DNA from: Candidatus Thorarchaeota archaeon
GTDB taxonomy: Archaea; Asgardarchaeota; Thorarchaeia; Thorarchaeales; Thorarchaeaceae
DNA length: 40,246 nt
Assembly (NCBI GenBank): GCA_016839445.1
Contig: JAEOUG010000089.1
Coordinates: 1 to 40,246, forward strand
Direction: 5' to 3'
The position numbers were made by a program, and so were the translations under genes. Positions 24,766-32,592 of the stretch are shown here, one piece after another; the first letter of the stretch is position 1, and the number at the start of each line of letters is the position of its first letter. The notes beneath the pieces are model-generated. The model was not told where the DNA came from. It was given only the letters and a program-made list of their open reading frames with translations, and did not search any database.

Positions 24766-25785
24766 ATGACCGTGACAAAGGTGCTCTTCATCTGGGATGT
24801 CAGACAGGAGCTGAGGGAGTATCTTGAGAGGAGTCTTGAGGATTTCTCTGGAGTGAGCCTCATCTTCCCAGAGAACACAGACGAAGAGAGTCTGCTAAGA
24901 CTTGCTCCGGACGCCGATGTTGTGGTCGGATGGAGGCCGAGTCGAGAATTCCTTGATGCGGCGGAAGGTCTCAGACTATTCATCAATCCCGGAGTGGGGG
25001 TGCAGCACCACATCCCTGTCTTCAGAGACCTTGCTACTACAAGGAACGTGACACTGGTCAATGGTCATGGGAACACCTACTTCACTGCTCAGCACGCCGT
25101 GGCTCTCTTACTTGCATTGACGAACAAGGTAATTCCGCATCACAACTGGATGAAAGAGGGACATTGGAGAAGAGGTGACGACCATGCCAAGTCAACACCG
25201 CTGAGATACCGTCGCATTGGTCTTCTTGGCTATGGGGCAGTGAACTCGAAGGTCCATAGATTTCTCTCGGGCTTCTCCGTTGAGTTCTCTATCTGCAAGA
25301 GAAGCTGGGCCGATTCTGCCATTCCAGTGCCAACTCCTGCCACAAGATACGAGAGCTCAGAGCTCCACCAGTTCTTGGACGAAGTTGACACATTGATAGT
25401 TGCCGTGCCCCAGACAGATAACACAGTCGGGATGATCCAGGCGGCTGAGCTGCAAATGCTAGGTGCGAAGGGTCTCGTGGTGAATGTGGCCCGAGGAGAT
25501 GTGATAGTGGAAAAGGACCTGTACGAGGCACTATCGTTGAACATCATCGCCGGCGCAGCTATCGACGTGTGGTACGACTACCGACCAGAGCCGGATGAAG
25601 CCGGGAGGAGGTTTCCTTTCAAGTACCCATTTCACGAACTAGACAATGTCATTCTCTCGCCTCACAGAGGCGCATCACCGATGGACGACCTAGAGCGATG
25701 GGATGAGGTCATTGAGAACATAAAGAGAGTAGCCCAAGGCCGAACAGATTTCCTAAATACTGTCGACCTTGAGCGAGGCTATTAG
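24766..25785 (+). CDS. D-isomer-specific 2-hydroxyacid dehydrogenase family protein
   Basis: A 339-residue NAD(P)-dependent dehydrogenase of the family that includes D-lactate, glycerate and phosphoglycerate dehydrogenases. The nucleotide loop is IGLLGYGAVNSKVHRFL, so the third glycine of the usual GxGxxG is Asn. Catalytic residues are visible: Arg in VVNVARGDVI, the acidic residue near IDVWYDYRPEPDE and His in LSPHRGAS. The substrate loop at the N-terminus (INPGVGVQHH) is not diagnostic. A TATA-like CTATTAAG (24726-24733) lies about 35 bases before the ATG at 24766. It is convergent with the MscL-like gene, five bases apart. The specific substrate cannot be assigned. Confidence 0.9.
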   Translation: MTVTKVLFIWDVRQELREYLERSLEDFSGVSLIFPENTDEESLLRLAPDADVVVGWRPSREFLDAAEGLRLFINPGVGVQHHIPVFRDLATTRNVTLVNGHGNTYFTAQHAVALLLALTNKVIPHHNWMKEGHWRRGDDHAKSTPLRYRRIGLLGYGAVNSKVHRFLSGFSVEFSICKRSWADSAIPVPTPATRYESSELHQFLDEVDTLIVAVPQTDNTVGMIQAAELQMLGAKGLVVNVARGDVIVEKDLYEALSLNIIAGAAIDVWYDYRPEPDEAGRRFPFKYPFHELDNVILSPHRGASPMDDLERWDEVIENIKRVAQGRTDFLNTVDLERGY

Positions 25786-25790
25786 GACTC

Positions 25791-26156
25791 CTAGTCGATT
25801 CCGATTCGCTTTGTGAACTTCACAAGCATGAAGATCACGAAGGCCACAATCAGAAAGGTCAGTAAATCACCGAAGAATGCTCCTACCCTGAATGGGCCAA
25901 GGACTATATTTTCCCAAAGCAGTCCGGGCGGCAGGAACAGCTGTACTATGGGCATGACAAGATTCCCAACGAGGGAGTTTACAAGCGATCCAAGGTACAG
26001 GCCCAGAATGAAGGCTACAGCCAATCCCATCACCTTGTACTTCGACAGGAAATCCTTAAACTCATCCATGAGACCCTCCGGCTTGGGCGCGGGAGGCCCC
26101 GGCGTGAGGAGCTTCCTAATCTCCTGCAGTTCTTCTAGCATTTGCTCTTGACTCAA
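25791..26156 (-). CDS. mscL: MscL-like mechanosensitive channel
   Basis: A 121-residue relative of the large-conductance mechanosensitive channel that releases solutes when the membrane is stretched. The core matches MscL: EFKDFLSKYKVMGLAVAFILGLYLGSLVNSLVGNLVMP (first helix with its small-residue pore lining), a short loop, and a second helix in GAFFGDLLTFLIVAFVIFMLVK. It is preceded by an acidic coiled segment (MSQEQMLEELQEIRKLL and PGPPAPKPEG) and ends after the second helix with KFTKRIGID, so it lacks the C-terminal cytosolic bundle of bacterial MscL. The TTG start at 26156 is chosen because GAGGTGA lies directly upstream; a GTG at 26207 would add 17 residues that do not look like protein. 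Confidence 0.85.
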   Translation of the reverse strand: MSQEQMLEELQEIRKLLTPGPPAPKPEGLMDEFKDFLSKYKVMGLAVAFILGLYLGSLVNSLVGNLVMPIVQLFLPPGLLWENIVLGPFRVGAFFGDLLTFLIVAFVIFMLVKFTKRIGID

Positions 26157-26160
26157 TCTA

Positions 26161-26167
26161 TCACCTC
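26161..26167 (-). promoter_or_regulatory. Ribosome binding site deciding the TTG start at 26156
   Basis: On the minus strand this reads GAGGTGA, ending four bases before the TTG at 26156. It is an excellent match to the archaeal 16S rRNA tail. Confidence 0.6.
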
Positions 26168-26234
26168 TGATTGACGCATCCTTTTCGAAAGGACTTGATA
26201 CCAACACATACCCAGCAATAATGTCTGCCGGTAG

Positions 26235-26936
26235 TTAGGCCTTGATAGGAGCTCCGCAGTATGGGCAGAATCGGTCTTCGAATCTCAGAGCAAAGCCGCA
26301 ATACGGGCATGCGCCTTGAGTAGAGGCGTCGCGGGACTCTACACGAGCCTTGACAATCTTGCCGGTTCTGGAGTCAAACCAGATGTCCGACCCACCTGAG
26401 CGCTTCTCTTCCACGATGTGCCTTCGAACTCGCTCTTCAGGAAGCCCCGACCTGTCAGCCAAGTCCTGAACGGTCCCGGTGTGAACGCTTGAAAGCTGAC
26501 TTCTGACTCTTGAGCGACTGCTCACAGAGTTGGCGACACTCGCAACGAAAATCAAGCCGAGAATCAATATGGGAATGCTAATGGGCCAGTCGAACCCGCT
26601 CTCGAACCAAACGATGGACAAGATGAAGAGTGGTATCAGCAGACCGAAAGCGATTCCTTCATCTTTCCGCTTCTGGCGGTCATAGATGGGTCGATCGACA
26701 CTGAGAGTGGGATCGGGCATCGACCCAGATGTATACACTCCATCCTTTGGCCGCTGCCAATAGTCCATTTCCTGCCTCGTAGTTTCAATCTTCTTCTCCT
26801 CACTGAGGCCTCCAAATAGGACGCAGAAGAGTATCACCACAGGAATCAGAAGGTATGGCACTCCTGTGCCCAATAGCACTATGAGAAGCACGCCTATCGG
26901 GATGAGGAGGGGCCAAGTGCTGTCAGCTCTGCTCAT
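26235..26936 (-). CDS. Membrane protein with winged-helix-like segment and zinc ribbon
   Basis: A 233-residue protein. Two pairs of membrane helices lie near residues 9-42 and 98-137. They are followed by a segment (TVQDLADRSGLPEERVRRHIVEEKRSG) that resembles a helix-turn-helix or PCI-like fold, then strands (DIWFDSRTGKIVKARVE) and a C-terminal double-CxxC zinc ribbon, CPYCGFALRFEDRFCPYCGAPIK. I do not recognise the full-length family. The ATG at 26936 overlaps the stop of the preceding gene as TGATG, so it is translationally coupled to the LURP-one-like protein. The soluble tail should lie in the cytosol and could act in regulation or protein binding. Confidence 0.78.
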   Translation of the reverse strand: MSRADSTWPLLIPIGVLLIVLLGTGVPYLLIPVVILFCVLFGGLSEEKKIETTRQEMDYWQRPKDGVYTSGSMPDPTLSVDRPIYDRQKRKDEGIAFGLLIPLFILSIVWFESGFDWPISIPILILGLIFVASVANSVSSRSRVRSQLSSVHTGTVQDLADRSGLPEERVRRHIVEEKRSGGSDIWFDSRTGKIVKARVESRDASTQGACPYCGFALRFEDRFCPYCGAPIKA

Positions 26937-27787
26937 CACACATCCTCCAGCTCATCAAGCTTCAGTGTTAGCTTCCTCGGATTGGCGAGGAGGCTGACCT
27001 CGTACCGATGAAGGCTTGGATCGAACTTGCCCTTCTTCCACTTGTTGAAGCCCTTGTCAATCTTGTCTCGCATCGTTCCTCTGAAGGGGATGATAACCGA
27101 GAAGCATTGCAGGATGCGGCAGAACCAATCATTCTCGGCAAGAACAGGATCACGAACTGTAACCGTGAATTCACCACCGATGTCACCAAACTTACTGTCA
27201 ATCTTCGCGACAGTCTCGTTGCCATTCAGTCTTATCACCGAGTAGTCATCGCCAAGTGATGCGCGTTCGCCTTCAATCCTGAAGGTCTCGAATCTTCCTT
27301 CAGGCCCGAGGACGTAGAATGCATAGTTCTCAGTAGAAAGACCTCCGCGTCTAAGTTGCCTAACCCAGGTGAGAAGCTCAGTATCTTCAGCAATAACGAC
27401 AAAGGACAAGAGGGGGCGATCAGCAGCAAAACTGAGCGCGTACTCATCTGCCACCATCTCTTCAGCAGTAGCAAGCCATGATCCGCGATTTGAGAAGATC
27501 TTGATTACCAGTCGTCGGTCTAGCTCAGCAGCATCTCTCCAGAGGCTTTGCCTTAGGATTACAAATCCGGTTCTCTCTATGGGTCCCACCTTCTCCTTCT
27601 TCGCCACCCAGCGTCCTTCCTCAGTCTTCCCTATGACATCGGCATCTCGCGAGAACTGCCTGCTCTTGGAACGCCACATTTCCTCCTGCCTATAGCCGAA
27701 CTCCTCGCCGTGAAAACCAGTTGAGTAGAGATCTTGGGTCAGGACCCTATAGACTGGTCCGACCTTGCGTTCATCCTCGTCCGCCAT
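26936..27787 (-). CDS. LURP-one/Tubby-like beta-barrel protein, probable
   Basis: A 283-residue soluble protein. The second half (about residues 160-280) looks like the LURP-one/phospholipid-scramblase/Tubby C-terminal fold: strands YAFYVLGPEGRFETFRIE, DDYSVIRLNGNETVAKIDSKFG and GGEFTVTVRDPV, then the characteristic hydrophobic helix (FCRILQCFSVIIPF). The first half (residues 1-150) carries DRRLVIKIFSNRGSWLATAEEM and is not recognised. The role is unknown; relatives bind membranes or lipids. I chose the ATG at 27787, with GTGAT six bases upstream; a TTG at 27793 adds two residues. It is immediately upstream of, and coupled to, the zinc-ribbon membrane protein (TGATG), so the pair may work together at the membrane. 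The gene faces the NIF3-like gene 28 bases away. Confidence 0.65.
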   Translation of the reverse strand: MADEDERKVGPVYRVLTQDLYSTGFHGEEFGYRQEEMWRSKSRQFSRDADVIGKTEEGRWVAKKEKVGPIERTGFVILRQSLWRDAAELDRRLVIKIFSNRGSWLATAEEMVADEYALSFAADRPLLSFVVIAEDTELLTWVRQLRRGGLSTENYAFYVLGPEGRFETFRIEGERASLGDDYSVIRLNGNETVAKIDSKFGDIGGEFTVTVRDPVLAENDWFCRILQCFSVIIPFRGTMRDKIDKGFNKWKKGKFDPSLHRYEVSLLANPRKLTLKLDELEDV

Positions 27788-27815
27788 ACCCAATCACAGG
27801 CAGCCAAGTCCTGTC

Positions 27816-28829
27816 ATGGCTGATAAAGCTTGGTTCTCAGAAAGATTCAAACCACAGGCAGGGCTCCCAGAAGGCATGAAGCTAGGAGAGATCTACCGCA
27901 AGATAGTGGATATGGGAATGGATGCAGATCCCCGTGGTCGCGAGAAGTTGAAACGAATCCTCGAGAAGTCCAGGAAGAAAGTCGACAAGCTCGAGGGCAA
28001 GAAGAAGGAACTAGTCGATAGAGATGTACTCTGGAATCCGTATACAGACTGCAGGCTTCTCTACGGTGATGAAGACAGAGAGATATCGAGCATTCTCTGC
28101 GGAATCGATATCGGCACCGGCGAGATGGTCTTGGCGGATGTCTTGGGCGGAAAGGGCAAGAGAGTGGACATGGTCCTAGCTCATCACCCGCATGGCATTG
28201 GCATATCAAACCTTGACTGGGTCATGCGGCTTCAGCCAGAGCAGTGGGCGGCCGTAGGAGTACCCATCGCTCAGGCAGAGTCCGCCATGTCATCAAGACT
28301 GAAGGAAGTCCATCTGGCCACAAAACCGCGTAATCATACACAGGTGATTGACGCCGCAAGGCTTCTAGACATGCCATTCATGTGCTCACACACGCCTGCA
28401 GATTCTCTTGGATACCAGTTCATTACCTCATACTTGAGAGAGAAAGACCCTGATACGTTGGGTGACTTGGTAGACGCGCTGCTAGACATACCTGAGTACC
28501 AAGCGGCAGAGAGAGTGGGTGCGGGCCCTGAGATCATCGTTGGCAACTCGGAAGGCAGTGTCGGGGAGAAGCATGTCTTCTTTACGGGCGGAACTTCAGC
28601 CGGGCCGAAGGCCATTCCTAAGTTGGCCAGTGCAGGCGTAAGTACCATTGTCAGTATGCACATGAGTGAGGACGTGAAGAAGGCCTGTGAGAAAGAGGGT
28701 CTCTACGCTGTCATTGCCGGACATGATAGCTCTGATAGCATAGGCATGAATCTCATCCTAGACGAACTTGAGAAGCAAGGCGTGACTTCATACGCGTGCT
28801 CTGGATTCACTCGGTACAAGCGCAGTTAG
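27816..28829 (+). CDS. NIF3-like (DUF34) protein
   Basis: A 337-residue protein resembling the NIF3/YbgI family, whose members bind two metal ions but whose activity is still debated. After a charged coiled N-terminus (residues 10-75) come VLWNPYTDCRLLYGDEDREIS, CGIDIGTGEMVLAD, DMVLAHHPHGIGI (paired His), PFMCSHTPAD (metal-binding His and Asp), VFFTGGTSAGPKAIPK and a C-terminal SMHMSEDVKKACEKEG / VIAGHDSSDSIG segment with a further His and Asp. The histidines and acidic residues match the family's metal sites. I chose the ATG at 27816 because the upstream extension overlaps the divergent gene. The following transporter gene is 80 bases downstream. Confidence 0.8.
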   Translation: MADKAWFSERFKPQAGLPEGMKLGEIYRKIVDMGMDADPRGREKLKRILEKSRKKVDKLEGKKKELVDRDVLWNPYTDCRLLYGDEDREISSILCGIDIGTGEMVLADVLGGKGKRVDMVLAHHPHGIGISNLDWVMRLQPEQWAAVGVPIAQAESAMSSRLKEVHLATKPRNHTQVIDAARLLDMPFMCSHTPADSLGYQFITSYLREKDPDTLGDLVDALLDIPEYQAAERVGAGPEIIVGNSEGSVGEKHVFFTGGTSAGPKAIPKLASAGVSTIVSMHMSEDVKKACEKEGLYAVIAGHDSSDSIGMNLILDELEKQGVTSYACSGFTRYKRS

Positions 28830-28909
28830 TGCCACAACCAAGAGCGGAAACAGGCGCAACCCTCCGGAAAACTTCATATGTCGCATATGAAGCCCCCCAC
28901 ACGTTCGAG

Positions 28910-30520
28910 ATGTGGGCAGAACTGGACATAGCCTTCAAGATAGTCGGTGGACTAGCGCTCTTCATGTTCGGGGTCACTCTACTCCGTGAGACTCTGGGAA
29001 AGATATCTGGTAAGAGGGTAGTGCGAATTCTGGAGAGAGTGAGCGACAATCCAGTGAAGGGTATGATTGCTGGCACAGGGGCCACATTCATGACTCAGAG
29101 CTCCAGTATCACGGTGCTCACGCTCATCGGCTTCGTGAACGCAGGGATGATGTCGTTTCGACAATCAGTGAACATCATGCTGGGATCTGAGATAGGCACC
29201 ACGGTGACTGCTCAACTCGTTTCGTTCAATATCGGAGTGGCGTTCTGGCCTCTGGTCGCCATAGGATTCTTCATGCGGATGTTCTCCAAGAGAGAGAGAA
29301 TCCAGCACATTGGCACTGTTCTCTTCAGTCTGGGCCTCTTGTTCCTGGCAATGGAATTCATGAAAGATGGAGCTCGTCCTCTCACAACCGAGTATCCATT
29401 CTTCAGGAGTCTCATCAATGACTTCGGCGCGATTCCTATCATGGGGATACTCATCGGTGCTTTCATCGCCGGAGTTACCCAGAGTAGCTCTGCAACGACA
29501 AGCCTTGTCATTGCTATGAGTACAGCTGGAGCGGTCGACCTAGGACCAGGAATAGCCCTTGTCATGGGAGCCAATATAGGTACATGCTTCCTTGAGCTGT
29601 TCGCAGGCATCGGAGCCACGACTCCCGCGAAGAGGACGGCCATTGCACAGACAATCATCAACATTGTTGGAGTTGCGATCTTCCTTCCGTTCCTAGCACA
29701 GTTCCGGGACGTCGTAACCCTGACCTCCGCAGACCCAGGTAGGCAACTAGCGAACGCTCACACTATCTTCAACGTCATTGTTAGTCTAATCTTCATCCCG
29801 CTGGTCGGGCTGACCGTCAGACTCTGCGAGAAGCTCATCCCAGACAAACCAGGGGAGACCATCGGCAAGCACTTCTTTGATGACGAGATGCTCCACTTCC
29901 CGCAGGCCGCTCTCATGGAGTCGGAGAGAGAAACCCTCAGAACCGCCGACAAGACGATCCAGATGATTCGCTTGAGTAAGACGGCCTTGCTTACTCAGAA
30001 CTTGGAAGATGCAAAGAGGGTAGAAACACTAGAGGAAGAAGTCGATGAAAGCTGTCGGAGTACTGAGGACTTCATAGACAAGATACGAGAAGAGGAACTG
30101 GGGAACCATGATCGCATATGGAGAGTGAAGCTCCTCGCAATCCTCACGGACATTGAGAGAGTAGGAGACCTTGCATCAAACATCGCAGAACTTGTGACGA
30201 GGGATGTGATGAACGGCGTTTCGTTCTCCGAGAGTGGGAAGGCAGACCTTGAGAGCATGTTTGATCTAGTCGATGAAACCTATTCGACTGCCGTCAAGTC
30301 TCTGCAGATGAGGAACAAGAAGCTCGCATCAGTGGCTGAGAACCTCGAAGACCAGGTGGATGTCTTGGAGCGGAAACTCAAGGCGTCTCATGTTAAGAGA
30401 ATGAGAGACGGAATATGTGATCCTCAAGCAGACACAGTCTTCGTGGAAACCATCCGTAACTTGGAGAGGATTGGCGACCACGCCGACAACATCGCGTATG
30501 ATGTGATTATGGATACTTGA
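28910..30520 (+). CDS. Na+/phosphate cotransporter with PhoU-like tail
   Basis: A 536-residue member of the NptA/YjbB family. Residues about 1-310 are the membrane domain with two inverted QSS repeats: TGATFMTQSSSITVLTLIGF and AGVTQSSSATTSLVIAM, plus GSEIGTTVTA and GANIGTC, which form the substrate and sodium sites in this family. Residues about 340-536 are helical and resemble PhoU: paired helices around RLSKTALLTQNLEDAKRVETLEEE and TIRNLERIGDHADNIAYDV, with ERVGDLASNIAEL in between. PhoU-like tails are thought to regulate uptake. I chose the ATG at 28910, where the membrane domain begins; an earlier ATG at 28796 would overlap the NIF3-like gene. No other phosphate genes are nearby. Confidence 0.9.
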   Translation: MWAELDIAFKIVGGLALFMFGVTLLRETLGKISGKRVVRILERVSDNPVKGMIAGTGATFMTQSSSITVLTLIGFVNAGMMSFRQSVNIMLGSEIGTTVTAQLVSFNIGVAFWPLVAIGFFMRMFSKRERIQHIGTVLFSLGLLFLAMEFMKDGARPLTTEYPFFRSLINDFGAIPIMGILIGAFIAGVTQSSSATTSLVIAMSTAGAVDLGPGIALVMGANIGTCFLELFAGIGATTPAKRTAIAQTIINIVGVAIFLPFLAQFRDVVTLTSADPGRQLANAHTIFNVIVSLIFIPLVGLTVRLCEKLIPDKPGETIGKHFFDDEMLHFPQAALMESERETLRTADKTIQMIRLSKTALLTQNLEDAKRVETLEEEVDESCRSTEDFIDKIREEELGNHDRIWRVKLLAILTDIERVGDLASNIAELVTRDVMNGVSFSESGKADLESMFDLVDETYSTAVKSLQMRNKKLASVAENLEDQVDVLERKLKASHVKRMRDGICDPQADTVFVETIRNLERIGDHADNIAYDVIMDT

Positions 30521-30532
30521 ACAGAAGACAAC

Positions 30533-31012
30533 CTATGCGGGAACCCACTTTCTGACCTTTGTCCTGTACTCGGTATACTCGTCACCGAAGCGTTCGTCGA
30601 GAAGTCTTTCCTCGTAATCTGCGAGCCGATTGTAGAGCAGGAAAATCAGAAGACAGAATGCCAGAGACAAGAGCGAGAGCGTCAACACTGCTAGTCCGAA
30701 ATAGAAGAGCACCGTTCCAAGGTACATTGGGTGTCGGACTCTTCCAAAAACACCTCCCATCGCGAGGCCATCAATCTGCGTGTCGAAGAGGTCTCTATGA
30801 GAAGCCCGCATGAAGTGTACCGCGACACCAAGCACAAGTAGAGCGGGAAAGATTGGGAGGAGCAGAGTCAGCATCGAGAAGGCTGGCGTTGATAGTCTGA
30901 GGAAGAATGAGTCGACTAGCCAGATGATGAAGAACGCGACCATGAAGACGCTCTGAATGTCGTGGCTTCTCGGCATCTCCCCGGTGAGATTCTCATGATG
31001 ATGCCCGTGCAT
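30533..31012 (-). CDS. ICMT/PEMT-like membrane methyltransferase
   Basis: A 159-residue membrane protein with about four helices. The C-terminal signature matches isoprenylcysteine carboxyl methyltransferase-like and phospholipid methyltransferase proteins: RHPMYLGTVLFYFGLAV, then RLADYEERLLDERFGDEYTEYRTKVRKWVP, where RHP and the EE pair bind S-adenosylmethionine. The N-terminus is His-rich (MHGHHHENL). Methylation of a lipid or isoprenoid-linked group is plausible; the substrate is unknown. A TATA-like element lies about 33 bases upstream of the ATG at 31012, so it has its own promoter rather than belonging to the aspartase run. Confidence 0.8.
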   Translation of the reverse strand: MHGHHHENLTGEMPRSHDIQSVFMVAFFIIWLVDSFFLRLSTPAFSMLTLLLPIFPALLVLGVAVHFMRASHRDLFDTQIDGLAMGGVFGRVRHPMYLGTVLFYFGLAVLTLSLLSLAFCLLIFLLYNRLADYEERLLDERFGDEYTEYRTKVRKWVPA

Positions 31013-31041
31013 GACTGTTCATCTGGAGTAGCCAGACTGCG

Positions 31042-31049
31042 CTTTTAGA
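31042..31049 (-). promoter_or_regulatory. TATA-like box of the ICMT-like gene
   Basis: On the minus strand TCTAAAAG lies about 33 bases before the ATG at 31012, which gives a short leader. Confidence 0.5.
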
Positions 31050-31074
31050 ATGCGTGAACTGCGCATTCATACCA

Positions 31075-32523
31075 TCAGTCATCGTCGCGGCGTGTGGAAT
31101 CGCGCTTCTGTTCGAGTGCGCCTGCTTTCGTCATCCTCTCAGGGGAGAGGATTAGATCAAGCCACTCTGCGTCAAGAATCCCCTCTTCCAGAATGATGTC
31201 GCGGATTGGGCGTCCCGTATCAAGAGCTATCTTGGCCACACGGGAGGCGGCCTTGTAACCAATGACCGGATTGAGAGCCGTGACCAGACCCACGCTCTTG
31301 TGGACGACATCTAGTCCAACCTTCCTGGGGGTGATGCCTTTGATGCACTTCTCATCGAAGATCAGGATTGCATTCTTCAGCACCTTGAGAGCCTGGAAGA
31401 AGTTGTAGGCAATAACTGGTTCAAACGCATTGAGCTCAAGCTGACCTGATTGTGCGGCCATAGATATGACGAGATCATGTCCAATGACCTGAAAGGCTAC
31501 CTGCGTTACCATCTCGGGGATCACTGGGTTGACCTTACCAGGCATTATCGAGGACCCGGGCTGTACTGGTGGAAGCGTAATCTCGTTTAGACCGCCGGTT
31601 GGGCCCGATGAGAGGAGAATCAGGTCTCCTGCAATCTTGCCGAGGTTCGTGGCGAGGACTCGTAGCAGGCCGCTTGCATGCGTGAACTCGTCTGCATTCT
31701 GCGTGTCGTCAATCAGGTTTTCAGCCGTTGTCAAGTCCTTCAGTCCGGTGACTTCTCTCAAGTAGTTCTCTGCAAGCTCAATGTACTCGGGGTCAGCGTT
31801 AAGTGACGTGCCAATTGCGGTGGCTCCTATGTTGTGCGTCTCGAGTACGTCAATTGCAGATTGGATGCGTGTGAGGTCTCTCTTCAAGGCGCCAGACCAA
31901 GCAGAGAACTCCTGTCCCAGTGTAATGGGGACTGCATCCTGCATCTCGGTACGACCCAGTTTCAGCAAGTCTTTGAACTCAGTGGCCTTCTCATCAAGGG
32001 CAGAGATCAGATTCTCAAGTCGTGACGACAGCTCCCTTAACCCGAAGATAGTGGCAATCTTGATTGCAGTCGGATAGACGTCATTGGTGGACTGGCTCAT
32101 GTTCACGCTGTCGTTTGCGGAAACAGGGCCCATGGAGTTTCGTGGTTCACCAAGAATCTCATTGGCGCGCGAGGCTATCACCTCGTTCACGCACATGTTT
32201 GTGGAGGTCCCTGCGCCCCCCTGCATCATGTCCACAATGAATTGGTCCATGAGCTTGCCGTCTATGATTTCCTCGCACGCCCGGATTATGACATCTGCGT
32301 ACTCCTCAGCGAGGTGACCAAGGTCTCGGTTTGCCTGTGCACATGCCTTCTTCACCATGGCCATTGCCTGAACAAGCATTGGGTAGTTCTTCAGCTGAAC
32401 CAGAGAAACGCCGAAGTTCTCATGGGCTCTAAGAGTCTGGATGCCCCAGTACGCAGTCACAGGGATCCTGCGCGTGCCCAGAAGGTCGCTCTCTTCTCTG
32501 AACCCAGGCTCATCGCTACTCAT
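31075..32523 (-). CDS. aspA: Aspartate ammonia-lyase (aspartase)
   Basis: A 482-residue member of the fumarase/aspartase superfamily that would convert aspartate to fumarate and ammonia. The signature GSSIMPGKVNPVIPEMV is present; around it LELNAFEPVIAYNFFQ, RTEMQDAVPITLGQEF, GGAGTSTNMCVNEVIASRA and NDSVNMSQSTNDVYPTA match aspartase better than fumarase, especially the ALNPVIGYKAAS and IRDIILEEGILDAEWLD segments. Active-site residues look intact. I chose the ATG at 32523 since GTGATC lies directly upstream; an in-frame extension of 15 residues upstream is not family-like. It follows the gamma-glutamyltransferase gene by 69 bases on the same strand. Fumarase activity cannot be wholly excluded. 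Confidence 0.9.
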   Translation of the reverse strand: MSSDEPGFREESDLLGTRRIPVTAYWGIQTLRAHENFGVSLVQLKNYPMLVQAMAMVKKACAQANRDLGHLAEEYADVIIRACEEIIDGKLMDQFIVDMMQGGAGTSTNMCVNEVIASRANEILGEPRNSMGPVSANDSVNMSQSTNDVYPTAIKIATIFGLRELSSRLENLISALDEKATEFKDLLKLGRTEMQDAVPITLGQEFSAWSGALKRDLTRIQSAIDVLETHNIGATAIGTSLNADPEYIELAENYLREVTGLKDLTTAENLIDDTQNADEFTHASGLLRVLATNLGKIAGDLILLSSGPTGGLNEITLPPVQPGSSIMPGKVNPVIPEMVTQVAFQVIGHDLVISMAAQSGQLELNAFEPVIAYNFFQALKVLKNAILIFDEKCIKGITPRKVGLDVVHKSVGLVTALNPVIGYKAASRVAKIALDTGRPIRDIILEEGILDAEWLDLILSPERMTKAGALEQKRDSTRRDDD

Positions 32524-32526
32524 GTT

Positions 32527-32532
32527 GATCAC
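32527..32532 (-). promoter_or_regulatory. Ribosome binding site deciding the aspartase start
   Basis: On the minus strand GTGATC ends three bases before the ATG at 32523 and matches the archaeal 16S tail. Confidence 0.55.
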
Positions 32533-32592
32533 AACACACTCAAGGCGATAGTCTTCTCTATTCCTCATTAGTCTCTTGGTCTCGACTATGGG

